The translations under genes were made by a program, and so were the position numbers. This document shows positions 1 to 11,977 of a stretch of DNA of 64,000 nt, piece after piece. How positions within the stretch are numbered: position 1 is the stretch's first letter; every line of letters begins with the position of its first letter. The DNA comes from Phlebiopsis flavidoalba. Its lineage: Eukaryota > Basidiomycota > Agaricomycetes > Polyporales > Phanerochaetaceae. The notes under the pieces were generated by a model. It was not told where the DNA came from, did not search any database, and saw only the letters and a list, made by a program, of their open reading frames with translations. Where the stretch lies: assembly GCA_035772785.1 (NCBI GenBank), contig JAOCPU010000024.1, positions 124,001-188,000 on the forward strand, read 5' to 3'.

Positions 1-321
1 CTGAGTAGTGTATACTGAGATTATTACAGCGCAAAAAATAGTGGATAGACGCACCTGTTATCTCGCCACGCGGATCCAGCCGGCGTCCCTTAGCAGAATT
101 GCTGACCATTAGGACGTTTCCTTCGCCAAACGCTTGCTCGACATTCTCGCCCAGGCATCCGATATACACAAATCAAAGGGAGCGCATATTAAGAGAGACT
201 GTGTTGCGAACCTTGAGTTCTGGCACAAGCTTGATCCCTGTGCGGGATAGTCTAAACTGTTGTAATTCGATGACACTGCTATATGGCATACGCCTAAACA
301 CTCACCAAGCAGTTATCCTTG

Positions 322-738
322 TCAAACACCGGCACCTTTGATCGGCCCTTCGTAGCTCATAGAAGTCAAGCTGGCGAATATCTTCCTACAATTGCTACTC
401 AATCCGCTTTCGATACTCGGCTCAATTGACGAGCTTACTGACCTCTGACTACCATGGAAGGTATAACCAAGCGTGGAGCCACCAGGAGGTTGAAGTGGGA
501 CAAGCGTCCCAGGGATATTCAAGGGCATGGCAAGAGTACACGTCTTGTCGCACTCTCTGGGATATCCGAAGCGTAGCAAGGAGTTTGGGCCGACTGAGAG
601 ATTCGCCAACATCACAGGGCTTGGGCCTGTGACAAGGCGGAACACCCCGAACTCTACCGAGCCTTGCCCGATTTGGCATGTCACTATGTTCGACGTCTTG
701 GACCTGTTCAAACAAGCTGCTCCTCCCATACAGTACAT
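322..738 (-). CDS. Hypothetical protein, 138-codon open frame
   Basis: This is an uninterrupted minus-strand frame from an ATG at 738 to a stop at 322. A TATA-like stretch (ATTTTATAC) lies directly before the ATG, too close to be its promoter, so the true start may be further upstream. The middle is rich in Pro, Gly and Leu, with a hydrophobic stretch around residues 30-55, and the end is Ser-rich. I recognise no family. It could be one exon of a larger gene extending left of the window or past 740. No neighbour suggests a role. It may be a chance frame, as an overlapping 88-codon frame exists on the same strand. Confidence 0.25.
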   Translation of the reverse strand: MYCMGGAACLNRSKTSNIVTCQIGQGSVEFGVFRLVTGPSPVMLANLSVGPNSLLRFGYPRECDKTCTLAMPLNIPGTLVPLQPPGGSTLGYTFHGSQRSVSSSIEPSIESGLSSNCRKIFASLTSMSYEGPIKGAGV

Positions 739-1140
739 GTATAAAATATCATTGAGAACAGACCGACAGGAGAAAACATCGCAGTTTGTAACATCTAAGC
801 GTCAGGATGGCAGAGAGCGACTTACTAACATAATGCGCATTACAGTATCATACAATGTTTTGGAGCGGAAACAAAAAGGGCAACATTTTCCCAGAAGTGC
901 CCCCCCCCCCCCCCTTCACAAAAGATCTGCGTAATTCGACGGACACATACAGCCAAGATGCTACTTATACAACATAAACGTTCTCCTTTGCCAAGTTATA
1001 ATTCTTGTCTAAATTCCGAAAGTAATCGATGCGAGCTTGTGCACCGCGGCGCAGCCTGGTCCTGCTCGGGGCAGAGGGTGGGAAGGATTAAGTCCACGAA
1101 GGACTCACACCGTAGGGCTGGTAGACGAACGCACCGAGTC
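739..1140. other. No gene seen; contains a poly-C run
   Basis: I see no convincing coding signal here. The notable element is a run of 15 C at 900-914. The stretch separates the hypothetical frame at 322-738 from the 3' end of the minus-strand gene that ends near 1142. Confidence 0.5.
900..914. repeat. Homopolymer run of C (15)
   Basis: Fifteen consecutive C are visible. Length calls in such runs are unreliable in noisy reads. Confidence 0.9.
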
Positions 1141-1141
1141 C

Positions 1142-3290
1142 TCATCTCCAACCTTTGCGTCCCAGCCCTCTCCTTGCCCCTTTCCCTTCGCTTTCGCCGT
1201 TGCCTTTGCCTTGGCTTGGGTTTGCGCCGCTGGCTTGTTTCGCAGCGCTTGGCGCGAGGAGGTGCTCGGTTTCGGTTGGCTCTTTCTGGTGGGTCGCCCG
1301 GAGGACTTTGGCGAGTGATGACAACTTCAGCTCTCATGCGTTTGACATACGGGAACACGAAACTGTCAGGCGCGTAGAGGAACGCACTTGCGTTTGCCCT
1401 CCAGTCCGCCAGTGGGACACGACGGCACCACCCGAGGGCTAAGGTGTGCTCGTCATCCCTGACTCTCTGCGCCGCTCTAACTCGAGCCTTATTCGTCGCA
1501 AGCTTGTTCCGTGGGCGCGAGAGGTACCCCCTTTCGAACGGTGAGGACGACCCGGCGTGAACCCCCTAGAAGACGACAACACCCCTGTGAGTTTCCTGCA
1601 GCTCTCCTACGCTGATAATTTCCGGGACATTCGCCACTTGCCGTATCTCCTGTAGAGATCCACGGGCGGACCTTCGGAATCCAGTTTCCGCACCCCCTGC
1701 TCGAGGCACTCTTCATGGCGAATGACGGGACGTATTCTGGCGATTCCGACACACGATAACCAAATTCGGCGCTCTCACACACCGTGCCTTCCTGCGGGGA
1801 GAGGAGCCAGTCGGGATAAGGGGTAGAGCTGGGGAAGCCATGTAAATCCTTTCCTGAAGAACAAAGACTTCGCTGAACAAATCTTGCCCATTTCTCCTTC
1901 TTAACGGTAGAGCTGTGATGAGTAGGCAAAGGGCTGCGCGACGGTGCGTAAGAGGTTTTTAAGCTAAACCAGGGGACGGAGTGATGACAAGGGTGAAATC
2001 GGGGAGGCTTCGATCACAGGGTGTGCCGTCACGCGAGGTAGAAAGGGGACGCGAGAGGAATGATGGTAGTTGCGACGTGATTGATGAGGCTGCGGCGTAC
2101 GTGTTAGGGTCATTCTCTTCTTTCGCTAGGTTCTGCTTTCATGCAGGTTCTTCTGAGGACCAAAGTCTCCGCCTCTGGAACAGGCTTGCGCGACAGAACT
2201 CTCCGAGCCCGGCTCCGGCAAGTGGCTTTGGCCTACATCGAGGTACATGTCCTCAATATCGTCACTAGGATGGTAAGGGGTGAGGTTAAGGTGCGCGAGC
2301 AGCAGATGTAGATGCGACTGGTTCCGCTGGCTATCTGCGCCAAGGGGCGCACGTCACGCGAGCTGTACCCTCTCTTCCCGTGACTGTTCGGGGTGGACGT
2401 GCATAGGAGCAGGTGGTCCCGAGCCCCTCCGACGTATTTCGCGCTGTATCTTGAGACGCCTTTCCAACGCAATAAAGCCAAAGGGATCATCAGGTAAGGA
2501 AGACGAACGAAGATTTTCCGCTTCACCCAGTGCAGGTTCTGGCAGTCGACCTCGTCGTCCTCAGACAGGGCACCCATTCGTCCTCGATTAATCTGGTTGA
2601 GGAGAGGTCTATTTTCCGGCATCATCGTCGAATGAGGACATAGAGGGTGGTGAAGATGGTGGAAGTGGCGTGAGAGCTTGCTCTTTTTACGCGTCGTCCC
2701 CCCCAGGCCCTCGTCGCGCTGTGAGGCAATTCGTGTGTGGCCACCAGAGGCGTCGAGTTTGGTAACGCTTGAGACGTCGCGGTCTGATTTGCGTTCAATG
2801 GGCTCCCGGCGGCGATGGTATAGAACACAAGCAGGGACTTTGGTGAAGCTCATCGTCTTTTTCTTTCCATTGTCCTTCAGACTGATCGCGGGGATGCGCA
2901 TCGGTGGAGCCAAGCAGCTGGTCCTTAAGATTGCCTGTTGCTCGTGATGATATTCTTTTCGATTGGGGAGTATTTCTGGGCGTAACATCGCGTAGTACTC
3001 CGGGAATTTCGCCGCTTTCAATTCGTGTGTAGTGTGAGGGGTGTTGGGCCAACGCGAAGACGTGCATGGTGGTGGTATACAGTAATGTGACGAGATGGCC
3101 GCACCCCCGACTGGATGCCTGAGAATTGTCACATTCCGTGACGTAATGGCCTGATAAACTATGTTGACGAGGCCCGAGCGTGACTGCTACACACGTGACT
3201 GGATCGAGATCTCCCCGTCTCAAGAATTTGCTTAGCGCGCAGGCGGTCATTCTGGCTTGAGTGCTATTCACACTCTTCTGCGATAGAGAA
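1142..3290 (-). CDS. Unrecognised multi-exon gene, divergent from KRI1
   Basis: Coding-like pieces follow one another on the minus strand from about 3060 down to a stop at 1142, changing frame several times. Readable segments include FPEYYAMLRPEILP near 3010-2960 and DDPFGFIALERRLKIQR near 2495-2445. Further on are VDLYRRYGKWRMS near 1660-1610 and a Lys/Gly/Glu-rich tail ending in GLGRKGWR. The charged, low-complexity tail and acidic middle would suit a nuclear protein, but I cannot name a family. The start is uncertain; the gene probably begins a little before 3060 and would share a short divergent promoter with KRI1. Frame changes may be introns, indels or both. The longest single frame (2233-3132) is probably a mixture of true coding and read-through. 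Confidence 0.4.
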
Positions 3291-3291
3291 A

Positions 3292-5853
3292 ATGGCGAGA
3301 GATATTCTGGCCTCCGACGACTCGCACCTCCGATACGGATGGAAAACTATCAGCTCACAAATCAATGAGCACTATGCCAAGGCGTGTTCGAATACAGGAA
3401 AGAACGGAAGAGTTGGCTAAGCGTATGTCTAACCGTTATGGTCAAGTGTACTCACCTCATGTGTCTTTCATAGTCAAGGAGAAGTACGGCTCCGACTTTG
3501 AGGGAAGCGCGGATGAGGAAGACTCTGAAGACGCAGAGTCTGAGGACGAAGATGCCGCGAGGAGCTTACGTCCCACGCTGTCGACGCTGCTCAATCCTCC
3601 GTACCCTTGCCAGGATCAAGCGCAAGGACCCTTCCATTTATCAACAGGAGAAGAGATGTGTTTGACGGTACGTCACTGATTTCTTTACATTCAATGTCTA
3701 TTGCCTCAATATATCCCTCAGAGGAGGTCTCAAGAAAACCAGTTCAGCCAAGGTCTCGACGAAAGTCCGCAAGGAGAAGGTGCGGCTGAATTGCAGCTGG
3801 AAGACTGTTGACAAACTTATGTTGATGCGTTCTTTCACAAATAGTCTAAACCGTTGACTATCAAGCAACAAAACCTCGAAGCAGCCCTTAACCCCGATTC
3901 CCGCTCGCCCTCCCCCGGAGCCCATGACCCATGTCCAAGAGCAGAGGGCTCTACGGGATGAAACAATTGACCAGTGCGCTTTCCACACAGCTGTAAATGG
4001 TGCGGAAGACGATGATGACCTCCTTGTTCCCCGCGAGAAGACGAAGGATGAGCTCGAGCAGGAGGAAGAGGAGTACCAGGAGTTTCTACAGCGAGAAGTC
4101 GGAACGGACCTGAAAGAGCTGATCACTGTCGAAGAAGGGAGCAGCTCTTTGATACAGGCCGAACCGGAAGGTACCAAAGAGTCGAGAAAAGACAAGAAGT
4201 CAAAGAAGTCAAAAGAGAAGAGCCATAAGAACAAGACGGAGGAGGACCAGGAGTTCCTGATGAAGTAAGTCACGCGTGCGGTAACGATTTGCTACCCCGA
4301 TTTACTAAATTCCCTAGCTATATACTCAATCGAGGGTGGATAGACCGTTCGACTAAACGGCTTCCGACCTACTCTGAAATTACCGGGTCAAGTAGGAAGG
4401 GCAAAGGCAAGGCGAGAGCTGATACTCCTGTGGACGAGTGACGAAAATGGTGACGAGCCGGAGCCCCTGGCAGCGGAGGCGGCTTCCGACGACGGCGAGG
4501 TCGACGAAGAAGAATTTGACGAGATCTCCGATCGATTCGAAAGCTCGTACAACTTCCGCTTCGAAGAACCGTACGTCGTCTCATCTTAACTACGAAACAT
4601 ATTGAATAACCCCCGACTTCTCACAGTGGTGCGGATCAAATAGCGAGATACCCTCGTAACATCGACTCTCTTGTCCGTCGGCAAGATAGTGGGCGTAAAG
4701 ATGAGAGGGAACGGCGGAAGGCCAGAAAGGAGGAAGAAATGCTCAAGAAGAAGGAAGAAGTGAAGCGTTTGAAGGCACTGAAGATGAAGGAGATACGTTC
4801 GAAGCTGGAACGCATCGGCAAGGAAGGCGGGAAAAAGGTAGACGAAGACTCAGGTATGCGTCCATGCAAAGATTGCATGAGTAACGTGTTAAGCGCCTTC
4901 CATGTAGCTTTGCAGGAACTCGATCTTGAAGGTGACTGGGATCCCGAAGCACACGAGAGACAGATGACCAAGATTTACGGCAACGACGACGACGGAGATG
5001 ACTTCGCGGACGATTGAGAAGCCGACATGGGATGATGATATTGAATATCACTGACATCGTTCCCGAAGAGGCAGAAGCACCAAGTAAGAAGAAGAAAAAG
5101 AAAAAGAAGAAAGCCAGTGAAGAGCAAATGGAAGACGGCGTGGACATTGACGAAATGGATGCCGACGCTGTCAATAACGATGATGATGAGGAGTGGGATG
5201 GTACGGAGGAGATGAGGAAGAGGAAACTGACGAGTATATGGACGAGTTGTACGAGCTCGAGTTCAACCACGATGTGGTATGTTGAGACTCGCTTCCTTCT
5301 GATCCATCATTCACCCTTTTGGTCTAGGTCGCGGGCATGCCTACTCGGTTCAAGTACGCCAAGGTCCAATCACAAAACTTCGCCCTAAATCCTGTGGAGA
5401 TCCTCCTCGCAACAGACGCGGAGCTCAACCAGTATATGGGTCTCAAGAAGTACGCGCCGTATAGGAAGGACAGCCAGAACTGGGACAAGAAACCGTGCTT
5501 CTCGTCTGAAAGAGCTCAAGGATAAGGTCGGTGAACGAAAGTCATGCACTGGGCGCCGGAAAGGACCTTGCGAGCGTTTCTACCAGACAAGCCAGCGAAG
5601 AAGCGAAAGGGAAAGAAGGAGACCGTATGGCGCGAGAAGGCTGCTCAGCAGGATGGGACGGGACGCGGACGAAGCTGGCCATGTGGAGGACACAAGTTGC
5701 AGATCAGCCCTGCGCCAGGACACCAGTTCAAAGCGCCAAGGCCATGGACGATCAGCCAGTCGACGACCAAGCCGCGACGGTCGCAAGACGTCTTCCAAGC
5801 GTAAACGACGACGGCACAAGAAGGGTGCAAATGCCACAGATAGGACATGTTAG
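3292..5853 (+). CDS. KRI1: KRI1-like ribosome biogenesis protein (frame-disrupted)
   Basis: KRI1 is a nucleolar protein needed for 40S ribosomal subunit assembly; it works with Krr1. The N-terminus reads MARDILASDD, then INEHYAKA. After an intron at about 3423-3473 (GTATGT...CATAG) it continues as KEKYGS and a Glu/Asp-rich stretch. Further family landmarks follow in order. They are THVQEQRALRDE (3927), DDDLLVPREKTKDELEQEEE (near 4020), FLMK/YILNRGWIDR (split by an intron near 4267), a long KKKEEVKRLKALKMKEIRSK block (4745), LEGDWDPEAHERQM (4930) and PTRFKYAKVQSQNFALNPVEILLATDAELNQYMGLKKYAPYR (5340-5463; quoted in part by its ends PTRFKYAKV and GLKKYAPYR). The protein ends in a basic tail rich in KR. 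At least four frame shifts are needed, for example near GCGTGTTCGAA at 3380 and after DFADD at 5016. The conserved order of all blocks argues for a functional gene with sequence errors. Confidence 0.9.
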
Positions 5854-6900
5854 CTTTTCTCTCATTTCTGACATATATTCTGACATTACTAACACATCAT
5901 CTCCACCTCACTTATGTTATTTAATACTGCATGTTCAACTCGATATTCTGACAAGCTGACCGTTCAGTTACACAAACAACGCCCTGCGTCCGGATAAGTG
6001 CAAAACCTATTGCCCCGTGGCGCACAGGCGCTTATGACAACGCGAAGGTCGGAGTGGCTGGCATGGCTGGTGAAAGTAGCGGGCCAACTACGAATCGCGA
6101 CGTCAACTGCCCGTGATACTACTACAGCTTCATAATCCTGCAGTAATCATGATCAACCACTGAATTGTTATCGGGAGATTTCCGACCTCCTCACCTTGCT
6201 TTGTATTTTTTGATGACATGAAGTTGATGGCTTAGCCCCCCCACCCCACCACTTGCCTCCCTCCCACCACATCTCACCGCCCCGCTCCCCCCAACGAAGT
6301 CTTATCGCTTACAATCGACAGCGTGTTCGATAATGCTTGGCCCCAAGTAATCTGAGATGGTCGGGGGGCACAGGCAACGCAGTCGTCGGAGGTCCAGGGA
6401 GATCTCGGGCATACTAACAGACTCACTCGACAGAACAAAAGGAGCGTGGCAGAGTCCGACGTGGAACGTGTAATGTCAATATCCAAAATTATAACTGCCG
6501 TAGCTACAAGAATTAGAGGACCTCGCCGTTGTTATGTTTGATTGAGGCCTAGAAAGGGTTGCTACACGGCCTGATGGGGCATCGAGAGACAGGCACGGTC
6601 GACGACAGCATCCGTACACGAGCGAGAGGCGCGCGGCGGCAGTTTTCAGATAGGTGGCCAATCCGCTCCCGCACTGATAAATAGGCGCACGACTATGAAC
6701 AGACGTAAATCGATACCACCATCGTCCAGCGGCTGCCACCCTTCTTTCGTCGCTACGCAAACATCGCGGTCGAAGCTACAAGCGAGGTCTAATCATTGGC
6801 CACATTTCTCCCTTTACCCATTTCGAGTCTAATGACCTACGCGTCCTCTCGCGTACCTGCACCATGGTCGTCCGAGGCACACAGATAGTAGTAACCACAA
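5854..6900. other. Intergenic, nothing identified
   Basis: Downstream of KRI1 there is AT-richer sequence to about 6200, then pyrimidine-rich stretches (CCCCCCCACCCCACC near 6235) and short frames in all directions. I see no family match and no convincing exon. Part may be promoter of the gene that begins near 6860-6910. Confidence 0.4.
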
Positions 6901-8330
6901 ATTGGTTTATTGTTAGCATATGAGATGTCAGGTTTGATGATTCTCACCAACTACTCTGCAGACACAGTTCAGTGGGAATTGACCCAGAGCGCCTTATGGA
7001 GCGATGGCCACTGGGCCACTCTGGGGAACAAATGGAAGCTGGGCCAGAACCACCTCCCAACCCAGGCGAAGAACTTACGTGACCGACCAGCAGCGCGTCG
7101 ACCTCCTGCGACCTCGCGGCTCCAAGTCTAGTCTCTCCGCGCGTAACCGTGTCCGGGCGAGTACACCATACTCTGACGAACACCACGTTCGAAATCAGCC
7201 CACACGAAGTTCGCCAGTTCCGAGGAGGAGCGAGCTTGCGTCTGTCACGCCAAGCTCTCTGGCGCGTCCGAGTAATATGCGGAGCTGGCAACCAATTCAG
7301 CGTCTTCGAAGCTCGCCCCGTGCACCTGCACGCACTTCTCACCTGGGATGGAAACAGCGAGCGCTGCACCCTGGTCAACCTCTGGATTGGCACCCTTCGG
7401 AGCCTCATCGACATGGCCAGATGTTCAGTACACATGCCCGATCAAACTTCTGCATCCAGTAACGGGTGCGAGTTGGTGCATACGTTGATGAGAAGAGTCT
7501 GGAGGTCCCGGCGCTACCGGTCTCGCCCTTGTCGTTCGGCTCATTGGTTTCGATTCGCCCTCCCGTGCGAGGATGAAATTGAACTCAATCACGTCCCCAC
7601 CAAATCGCCCCCCCCGAGGTGGAGAAGACAGGCGTCCTGATCACCACGGTCGACTTTCATCATCTGGGATATTCGTCTAGACCATCCCACCGCCCAATGT
7701 GGCACCAGTGGTATTAGACGATATCCTCCGCATTGACAAGCACTCTCCTTCCTCAGGACCCGATACTACGCACACGGGCTCGGGGCGCCGGGCAGAGCCC
7801 AAACGTATAGTAGCCACATCCCGGTGGACCCACCTACCTGTGGCGTCCCTCAGCCACACAGTCTCTGGTCCCAGGCCGTCCGCGGTAGCCACGAGGATAG
7901 ACCCCACCGGCTGGCCGGGTCGAGCTTCCCGAGCGCCTGCCTTCCCGTGACGAGCTCGTTTCGGGTCCATGAGTGCCGGCCTGCCGTCTCCGCCGCCTCC
8001 GCCGGTTCCAGTTTGCGGGCCATGCAGCACGCCCGGCGGAAGCCTCGGGGTCTGCCAACGTCGCGCGTCAATGGCTGCGCTTGGCCTGCCGACCGCCGCC
8101 CGCCGACTGAGATTCGGTACCCTGCGGCTTCAGCTCCGCGAGCATTGACTGGGCCCCGCAACGGGCCTGCGCTTGGGAGTGGGAAGGGCGTTCTAGGCGC
8201 ATCAAGCGGTGTATGGGGCTGACTCGGACGATGATATCTCGGCTGCCGTATTTGGAGGACCGCAGCGAGCGGACATAGGGCGTCCACGAATGTCTTGTGA
8301 TACCTTGACAACGTCCTTGCGATCTTTAAA
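6863..8330 (+). CDS. Unrecognised Ser/Pro/Arg-rich gene
   Basis: The plus strand holds long overlapping frames from about 6910 to 8330. One contains TVSGRVHHTLTNTTFEISPHE (7143-7205), the next stretch reads LRLSRQALWRVRVICGAG (7236), and later NVAPVVLDDILRIDKHSPS (7693). An acidic segment, YGADSDDDISAAVFGGPQR (8212), may lie close to the C-terminus. The composition is Ser-, Pro- and Arg-rich, as in many basidiomycete regulatory proteins of low complexity. I recognise no domain. A possible start is the ATG at 6863 (TGCACCATGGTCG), which would need an intron before 6960. Frames must be switched at least three times, so intron positions cannot be fixed. Confidence 0.35.
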
Positions 8331-9066
8331 CTTCATTTTTATCTTCCCATTTCGTCGTTTTTCATGCCCATCGAATGATGTATACTGTCAGACACGTCTA
8401 TATCAGTGATTTATCCCCATGAGAATCTTTATGTCATTTATCACAGAAAAATATCTCGTACATGCTTTGCCAGTAGTTGCTCGGTTTCCCCCCACATAGT
8501 AAACATCGAGCTTATCACTCTCCATGTGTCAATAGAGCTCGCGCCCCATATCCAACGCGCGGAAGACGCGTCGTTCGCGTTGAATTTCGACACGGCGGCG
8601 GGCGTTCTCACGAGCGCGGGAACACGTGTAAACCCACATACACACCATTTCTGATTGAGCAGAGACGAGTATCGCCTCTCGGCTAGTTCCTGAAATACCT
8701 GCCAAAACGAGGACTTATCAGCAGAATTCAATGCATGTCCGCGCATCCCGGGCAAAGCTTACGGCATGCGTGTAACTCTTATAAGCGCCATTCTAATTGA
8801 ACGCGAACACCGCCCTCCTTCACCTCCTTCCTCCGTACCACATCGCTGCACCCTCCGTCCCCCGCGTCCTAGACGTGTCGGTAAGCATTAATCACTTTCA
8901 CATACGCGTTTCGAAGGTGCCGCCTTACTTAGTCCTGAAGCCCACACACAGCGAGGAACACACGCCAGCCGCTCACTTCACACTTTGTGTCTTCGCAGCG
9001 ACTCACGCTAACAACGCGTTCCTACCCATTACCCCGACCCCCCAACCCTACCAAACTCTACCAACC
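8331..9066. other. Intergenic and 5' leader, nothing identified
   Basis: The sequence is AT-rich to about 8470 and then mixed. The last 70 bases before 9067 are C/T/A-rich with almost no G (ACCCCGACCCCCCAACCCTACC), a leader type common directly before basidiomycete start codons. Confidence 0.4.
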
Positions 9067-9975
9067 ATGCCATTTGAAGCAAACAACAGCCTCTGGCTTA
9101 CAGAGGAAGACCTGGGCCTGTCCGGCCCTGTAGAGGTACGGTTTTACTTTACACTAACTATAAAGTCTCCGCCTTACCCCAAGGCTCCCCCCCCTCTGCT
9201 ATCTTACACCCACAATCGGCTCCATCATTGACACCCGAACCGAAGGCCAAGAACGCAACCACGCCTCTCCTCCTCCCTACCAGTAGCTAATGCTACTGAG
9301 ACTATTGCCGTTGCATCTCGCTCGGCACCCATTCCCAGTCCCGGCCCTCGTCCCACAGCTGGGACTCAGTAGCCACGAGCTCAAGTTCTATCGTTCGCAC
9401 TCCCGAGATCCACTACAGTCACCGAAACACCCATGCCTTTGGAAGCGAGGACTACGGCGGTCAATACAACGACGTTGTGGTTCCGGCGGAATGAGGTCTA
9501 TCAGAGCGCTTGGAAATTGTTCTCCTTCGACCGAAGAACAATTCATGACGGCATTGCTCCGGCGAGGACATGACCACCGAGGAGGGAGCTATCGCCGCTC
9601 CCCACTCTCTCCTTGATGCGGGTCGTTCTCTCGAGGTCGCGCACCGAGCGCCGAGGCGCGCGCGGAGGTGAGACACACATCGTCCTTGCTGTGTGTTCTA
9701 GAGCGAGGACGCCTTCCACCACCGGTGGTAAAAACCCGAGGACCTCCTCCCACCCTCCGACGAACAACGCCCCCCCCGGTTCGGTGTTCTGCGTCAGCTT
9801 CTGGTGAACGCCCCCCCCTCCACTCGCGGGCCCAGTGCCCTCTGAGCACCAGATGCGCTCCTCTCAAACGAATGAACGAACGATGAGCGCTCGCGTGGAT
9901 ACTTTTCAACTCGACTGAGTTGGAAGACGGCGTCGAGGTCTCGGGGTTGCTGCCTGGTCGAGGAAATTTAACGAA
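9067..9975 (+). CDS. Unrecognised gene with short first exon
   Basis: The ATG at 9067 follows a C/T-rich leader (CTACCAACCATG). Exon 1 reads MPFEANNSLWLTEEDLGLSG and ends at a GT near 9136, followed by an intron of about 150 bases. Beyond it, frames on the plus strand carry THAFGSEDYGGQYNDVVVPAE (9429) and the continuation LSERLEIVLLRPKN, then Arg/Pro-rich sequence to about 9815. LSWKTASRSRGCCLVEEI near 9914 ends at a stop at 9968-9970. No domain is recognisable. The clean start context and splice donor make a real gene likely, but its product is unknown and frames shift at least twice. Confidence 0.4.
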
Positions 9976-10898
9976 GGTCTGTTTACGTGTAGAGCCTGAA
10001 GGCGGGGCGTGGTTCTTATATGCTCACTCACCACGTCGAACATTTCTCTTCTCCTCCATTCCTCCCCCTTACATTCGTAACTTCCATGTCTCTCCATTCC
10101 TCCCCTTTTCGCACTCATGTCTCTCCATCTCTCACCACTGCGCACATGTCCGTTTCCATTTCACTCGCCATCTCAATCCCATCTCATCACGTCTCGTAGT
10201 CATAGCATCGTTTTGGATAGTGTACTCGTCTCTGGAATTGTCGTCGTTTAGTGTACCTGTGTATCTGCTCTCATCAATGGAAACCATGGAAATGTTCCTC
10301 TTCTTTTGCCATGTGTGCCGTGAACGACAACATCTGGCTATTATCCGCGACACACATGATAAAAGAGGAGCGTGTACCAGGCGTGCAACCTGATAATTGA
10401 AGAGCGATGTGTTGTGCGTGGTTGGCACTGAGGGGACCTACAATCGCCTACACTGTCAAAATCAAAACGAGGTTTCAATATTCGGGAGCTCGTCCCACCT
10501 TTGTGCTCGTACGAGTCGTTTCCTTGGGTGTTGTGCTGCATTCGACGTGGAAAGAGATGAGACGAGGGAAAGGTGCGCTTGGGAGAATGCCAGAGACGTG
10601 GGCGAGTGCTTTCCCACCATCTCGCGCTGGGCCTGCGCCTGTCACCGACAAGTCGCCTCAGTACTATTTGGTCGTAGCGAGTCAGAGACTGTGGTCGCAG
10701 GATCGCCCCATGCTGCCCCCGGGAAATGCTGCAGCCGATCGGAGCTCCTGCCCATGCTGTACAGTAATCACAACCGCACACATCGCGCCATAAACGTTTT
10801 CGCTCGCCCCAGCTACTCTGCTCCCCGGCCATGCCTTAAAAGCACATTCACCCCCAGGTTCTCACCCACGAGAAAGAACGTACGATGTCGACGACGTA
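9976..10898. other. Mostly intergenic; pyrimidine-rich tract and unconvincing frames
   Basis: A CT-rich tract runs from about 10030 to 10150 (repeated TCTCTCCATTCCTCCCC units). Two overlapping plus frames at 10397-10832 show no recognisable domain. The end of this stretch is the 5' region of the pantothenate gene at 10899. Confidence 0.4.
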
Positions 10899-11977
10899 AT
10901 GCTCGCAGCTGCGACGTTAAGGAGACAGGCCTGCCGCCAGCAGGCCAAGCCCGGCGGTGGATGAGTGTCAAGGCCAGAGGCAAAGCCGGAGAACGCTGCT
11001 CGTCCAAGTACGTCTGCTATACCTGCGGCTCTAAAGATGGCACTGATCACCTCTTAGGTCGCAAAAAAAGGTCACGATACAAACATTCATCGTCTCAAGG
11101 ACGACAAAATGTCCCCCCCCCCATAACCATGCTCACGGCGTACGATTACCCCTCACCGGGCGTGCCTGCGAGACACACGGAGTGGACATCACTCTCGTCG
11201 GCGACTCCCTCGCACAAGTCCTGCCTCGGCTACGTACTCCGACGATGCGCCTGACGATGGACGAGATGGTGCAACCACTGTGCCGCGCCCGTCTCACGGG
11301 GGAGCAAGACGCCGCTGCTTGTCGCGACGACATGCCCTACGGGTCGTATCACGCGAGCCCCGACGACGCCGTGCGGAACGCGCTGCAGCTCATGCAGGAG
11401 GGCCACGACGATGGCCGTGAAGATGGACGTGGCGGCTTCGAGGTCGCGGAGCTCGTGCACCGGCTCACGCGCATCGGCGTGCCCGTCATGGCGCACATCG
11501 GGCTGTGCTCCCCCAGCGGCACGTCATGTCCTCGGGCTACCGCGTGCAGGGCCGCGACGCACACAGCGCGGTGCACATCCTCGAGGCTGCGCTTGCGCTC
11601 GAGCAGGCGGGTGCCTTTGCGATGGTCATCGAGGCCGTAAGAACCCGCATGCGCTCGGCCGCTACATCTCCCAGCGTCTGCGCTACGCTGCCTCGATTGG
11701 CATCGGCGCGGGGCCCGACACGGACGGGCAGGGTGCTCGTCTGGGACGATATGGTGGGGACCTGGAACGGGCACAAGGCCAAGTTTGTTGCGGCGGTTCG
11801 GCGACGTGCGTGCCGAGATAGACAAGGGTGTCACGGCGTACCTCCAGGCGGTGCGAGAGAGGTCGTTCCCTGACCCGGACCAAGGAGGGCTATGACATGC
11901 CTGTCGAGGAATGGCAGAAGTTCATGAGTATCGTCCAACCCGGGGTCAGGATGCGGGAAGCGTCGTCGAGTGGGTAG
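10899..11977 (+). CDS. ECM31: 3-methyl-2-oxobutanoate hydroxymethyltransferase (PanB type)
   Basis: The enzyme (EC 2.1.2.11) adds a hydroxymethyl group from methylene-tetrahydrofolate to 2-oxoisovalerate, the first committed step to pantothenate and CoA. Its fungal form is mitochondrial. The start at 10899 gives MLAAATLRRQACRQQAKPGG, which resembles a mitochondrial presequence. An intron follows at about 11008-11057 (GTACGT...CTTAG). The TIM-barrel motifs then appear in order. They are ITMLTAYDYPSA (11122), VDITLVGDSLAQV (11180), MRLTMDEMV (11245), DMPYGSYHASPDDAVRNA (11331), GVPVMAHIGL (11479), SGYRVQGRDA (11532), ALEQAGAFAMVIEAV (11595), IGIGAGPDTDGQVLVWDDM (near 11698-11752) and MPVEEWQKFM (11897). 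The stop is TAG at 11975-11977. About eight frame shifts are needed, for example around 11157, 11215, 11510, 11640 and 11730. All motifs survive, so I call it a real gene read through errors. Confidence 0.92.

Noticed and set aside
2233..3132. 299-codon uninterrupted minus frame as a single protein
   Set aside because: Better coding signals lie partly in the other frames of the same strand (for example DDPFGFIALERRLKIQR), so the long frame is a mixture and not the product.
10397..11254. 285-codon plus frame
   Set aside because: It runs through noncoding sequence into the PanB gene and matches the PanB protein only in short pieces; it is a read-through shadow.
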